DNA of 64,000 nucleotides from Devosia sp. 2618. Its GTDB lineage: Bacteria; Pseudomonadota; Alphaproteobacteria; Rhizobiales; Devosiaceae. Position 1 is the first letter of the stretch. Each line of letters starts with the position of its first letter. The notes under the pieces were generated by a model. That model was not told where the DNA came from, did not search any database, and saw only the letters and a list, made by a program, of their open reading frames with translations. The stretch covers positions 3,100,001 to 3,164,000 of the forward strand of contig NZ_JBEPOO010000001.1 in NCBI RefSeq assembly GCF_040546815.1, read 5' to 3'. Positions 62,716 to 64,000 of this stretch are shown here, piece after piece. The translations under genes and the position numbers were made by a program.

Positions 62716-64000
62716 CTAACCCTCAAGCTCTTCACGCAGCAATTCCAGCTCCATCCACTCTTCCTCAGCCTTGGCGCGCTTGGCTTCGGTTTCCATCAGC
62801 GTCTTGGACTTTGCGGCAAAACCGACCGGGTCCTTGGTGTAGAAATTGCCGTCGGCTAGCTGTTCGTTGATGGCCTTGATGTCGGCTTCGAACTTGGCGA
62901 TCTGCTTGGGCAGGGTTTCGAGGGCGTGCTTTTCCTTGAAACTCATCTTGCGCTTGGGCGCCGGTGCCGAAGTGGCGGCCGTGGTCTGGGTCAGGCTGGT
63001 CTTGCCGGCGCGATGGGCCTTGGCTACAGGCTCGCGGGCGGTGACGCCCTCGCCGCGCTGGATCACCATGTCGGAATAGCCACCGGCATATTCGAGCCAC
63101 AGGCCTTCGCCTTCGGCGATGATCACCGAGGTTGCGACGCGGTCGAGGAAGTCACGATCGTGGCTGACGACGATGACGGTGCCGGCATAGTCGGAGACCA
63201 TTTCTTCGAGCAGGTCGAGCGTTTCGAGATCGAGATCGTTGGTCGGCTCGTCGAGCACCAGGAAGTTCGATGGCAGCGACAGGGCACGCGCCAGAGCCAC
63301 GCGGGCGCGCTCGCCGCCGGATAGCTTGCCGATGGGGGTGTTGGCCTGTTCTGGTCCGAACAGGAAGTCCTTCATGTAGCCGATGACGTGCTTGGGCTGG
63401 CCGTTGATCTGGAGCGTGTCGGAACCACCGCCGGTCAGCGCTTCCTTGAGGCGCGTATCGGGATGAAGCTTGGCGCGGCCCTGATCGAGCATGGCGAGTT
63501 CAAGCGCCGAGCCCATCTTGATGGTGCCGCTATCGGGCTGATCGAGCCCGGTCAGCATTTTGATCAGCGTGGTTTTGCCGGCGCCGTTCGGGCCGACAAT
63601 GCCAATACGGTCGCCGCGTACGACGCGGGTCGAAAAATCGCCGACGATGATGCGGTCGCCATAGGCTTTGGCGATGTGTTCTGCTTCAACCACCAGCGCG
63701 CCGGAGGTGCGGCCCTCGGCAACTTGCATGTTGACCGAACCGGTGACGCGGCGCTGTTCGCGCCGATCCTGCCGCAGGCCGGCCAGACGCTCGAGACGGC
63801 CCACGTTGCGCTTGCGGCGCGCAGTCACGCCATAGCGCAGCCAATGCTCTTCGCGCACGATCTGGCGGTCGAGTTTGTGGCGGTCACGCTCTTCTTCTTC
63901 GAGCACCTGATCGCGCCAGGCTTCGAAATGGGCAAAGCCCTTGTCGAGCCGGCGCGTCACGCCGCGGTCAAGCCATACGGTGGAACGCGTCAGATCGGAG
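62716..64000 (-). CDS. uup: ABC-F ATPase Uup, partial (N-terminus beyond the window)
   Basis: The C-terminal 427 residues of an ABC-F protein. Visible are the end of the first domain (DLTRSTVWLDRG) and the interdomain linker of alternating charged residues (HFEAWRDQVLEEEERDRHKLDRQ). The second nucleotide-binding domain has Walker A VGPNGAGKTTLIK, signature LSGGERARVALARAL and Walker B LVLDEPTNDLDLETL. A terminal coiled coil rich in Lys/Glu (FEADIKAINEQLADGNFY) is characteristic of Uup. These proteins act on ribosomes or DNA repair intermediates rather than in transport. The gene continues past the right edge. Confidence 0.93.
   Translation of the reverse strand, partial: SDLTRSTVWLDRGVTRRLDKGFAHFEAWRDQVLEEEERDRHKLDRQIVREEHWLRYGVTARRKRNVGRLERLAGLRQDRREQRRVTGSVNMQVAEGRTSGALVVEAEHIAKAYGDRIIVGDFSTRVVRGDRIGIVGPNGAGKTTLIKMLTGLDQPDSGTIKMGSALELAMLDQGRAKLHPDTRLKEALTGGGSDTLQINGQPKHVIGYMKDFLFGPEQANTPIGKLSGGERARVALARALSLPSNFLVLDEPTNDLDLETLDLLEEMVSDYAGTVIVVSHDRDFLDRVATSVIIAEGEGLWLEYAGGYSDMVIQRGEGVTAREPVAKAHRAGKTSLTQTTAATSAPAPKRKMSFKEKHALETLPKQIAKFEADIKAINEQLADGNFYTKDPVGFAAKSKTLMETEAKRAKAEEEWMELELLREELEG

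Overview
The window comes from an alphaproteobacterial chromosome, most likely of the order Hyphomicrobiales (Rhizobiales). Devosia or a close relative is my best guess. The evidence is gene content and order: a reduced PTS (HPr, EIIA, HprK) running into ChvG-ChvI with pckA divergent from it, ahcY beside a DivL-type kinase with tyrosine at the phospho-acceptor position, an alphaproteobacterial propionyl-CoA module, and GC-rich coding sequence throughout. No database was searched; family names come from recognised motifs.

Region 1 (1-11,050) is an accessory catabolic island. It holds two IlvD/EDD-type sugar-acid dehydratases (the first cut by the window edge), a KDPG-aldolase-type enzyme, a 2-keto-4-pentenoate-hydratase-like protein, a short-chain dehydrogenase, a complete polar-amino-acid-type ABC importer, an FCD-type GntR regulator and an aldehyde dehydrogenase. 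Together they resemble a non-phosphorylative pathway from a sugar acid to a 2-keto-3-deoxy acid and on to a central metabolite. Both divergent promoter regions carry the same operator-like sequence. The island ends in a decayed serine-recombinase gene that stops two bases from the 3' end of a tRNA-Arg(CCG) gene, which suggests acquisition by tRNA-targeted integration.

Region 2 (11,053-34,700) is core chromosome: tRNA-Arg, a lytic-transglycosylase lipoprotein, a translationally coupled KaiC-like ATPase and hybrid histidine kinase, polA, tsaE, the DivL-like kinase, ahcY, the HPr/EIIA/HprK/ChvG/ChvI regulatory block, pckA with a strong terminator, a SleB-type cell wall hydrolase and a HAD phosphatase.

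Region 3 (34,797-47,000) runs mainly on the + strand. It has SelO, a gamma-carbonic anhydrase, and a propionyl-CoA to succinyl-CoA operon (pccB, pccA, methylmalonyl-CoA mutase and epimerase) interrupted by a DUF559 gene and a 129-bp element with 40-bp perfect inverted arms. A DeoR regulator with a perfect 11-bp inverted repeat at its start follows, then a CHASE-PAS-GGDEF-EAL protein.

Region 4 (47,040-64,000) carries two Gfo/Idh/MocA oxidoreductases, a dipeptide ABC importer (dppABCDF), an aldo/keto reductase, two small glyoxalase-fold proteins, glycerate 2-kinase, an orphan DUF1045-phnM-phnN phosphonate module without C-P lyase core genes, several small conserved-looking proteins, a LacI regulator and the 5'-truncated ABC-F gene uup. 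Several families of intergenic palindromes are scattered through regions 2-4.
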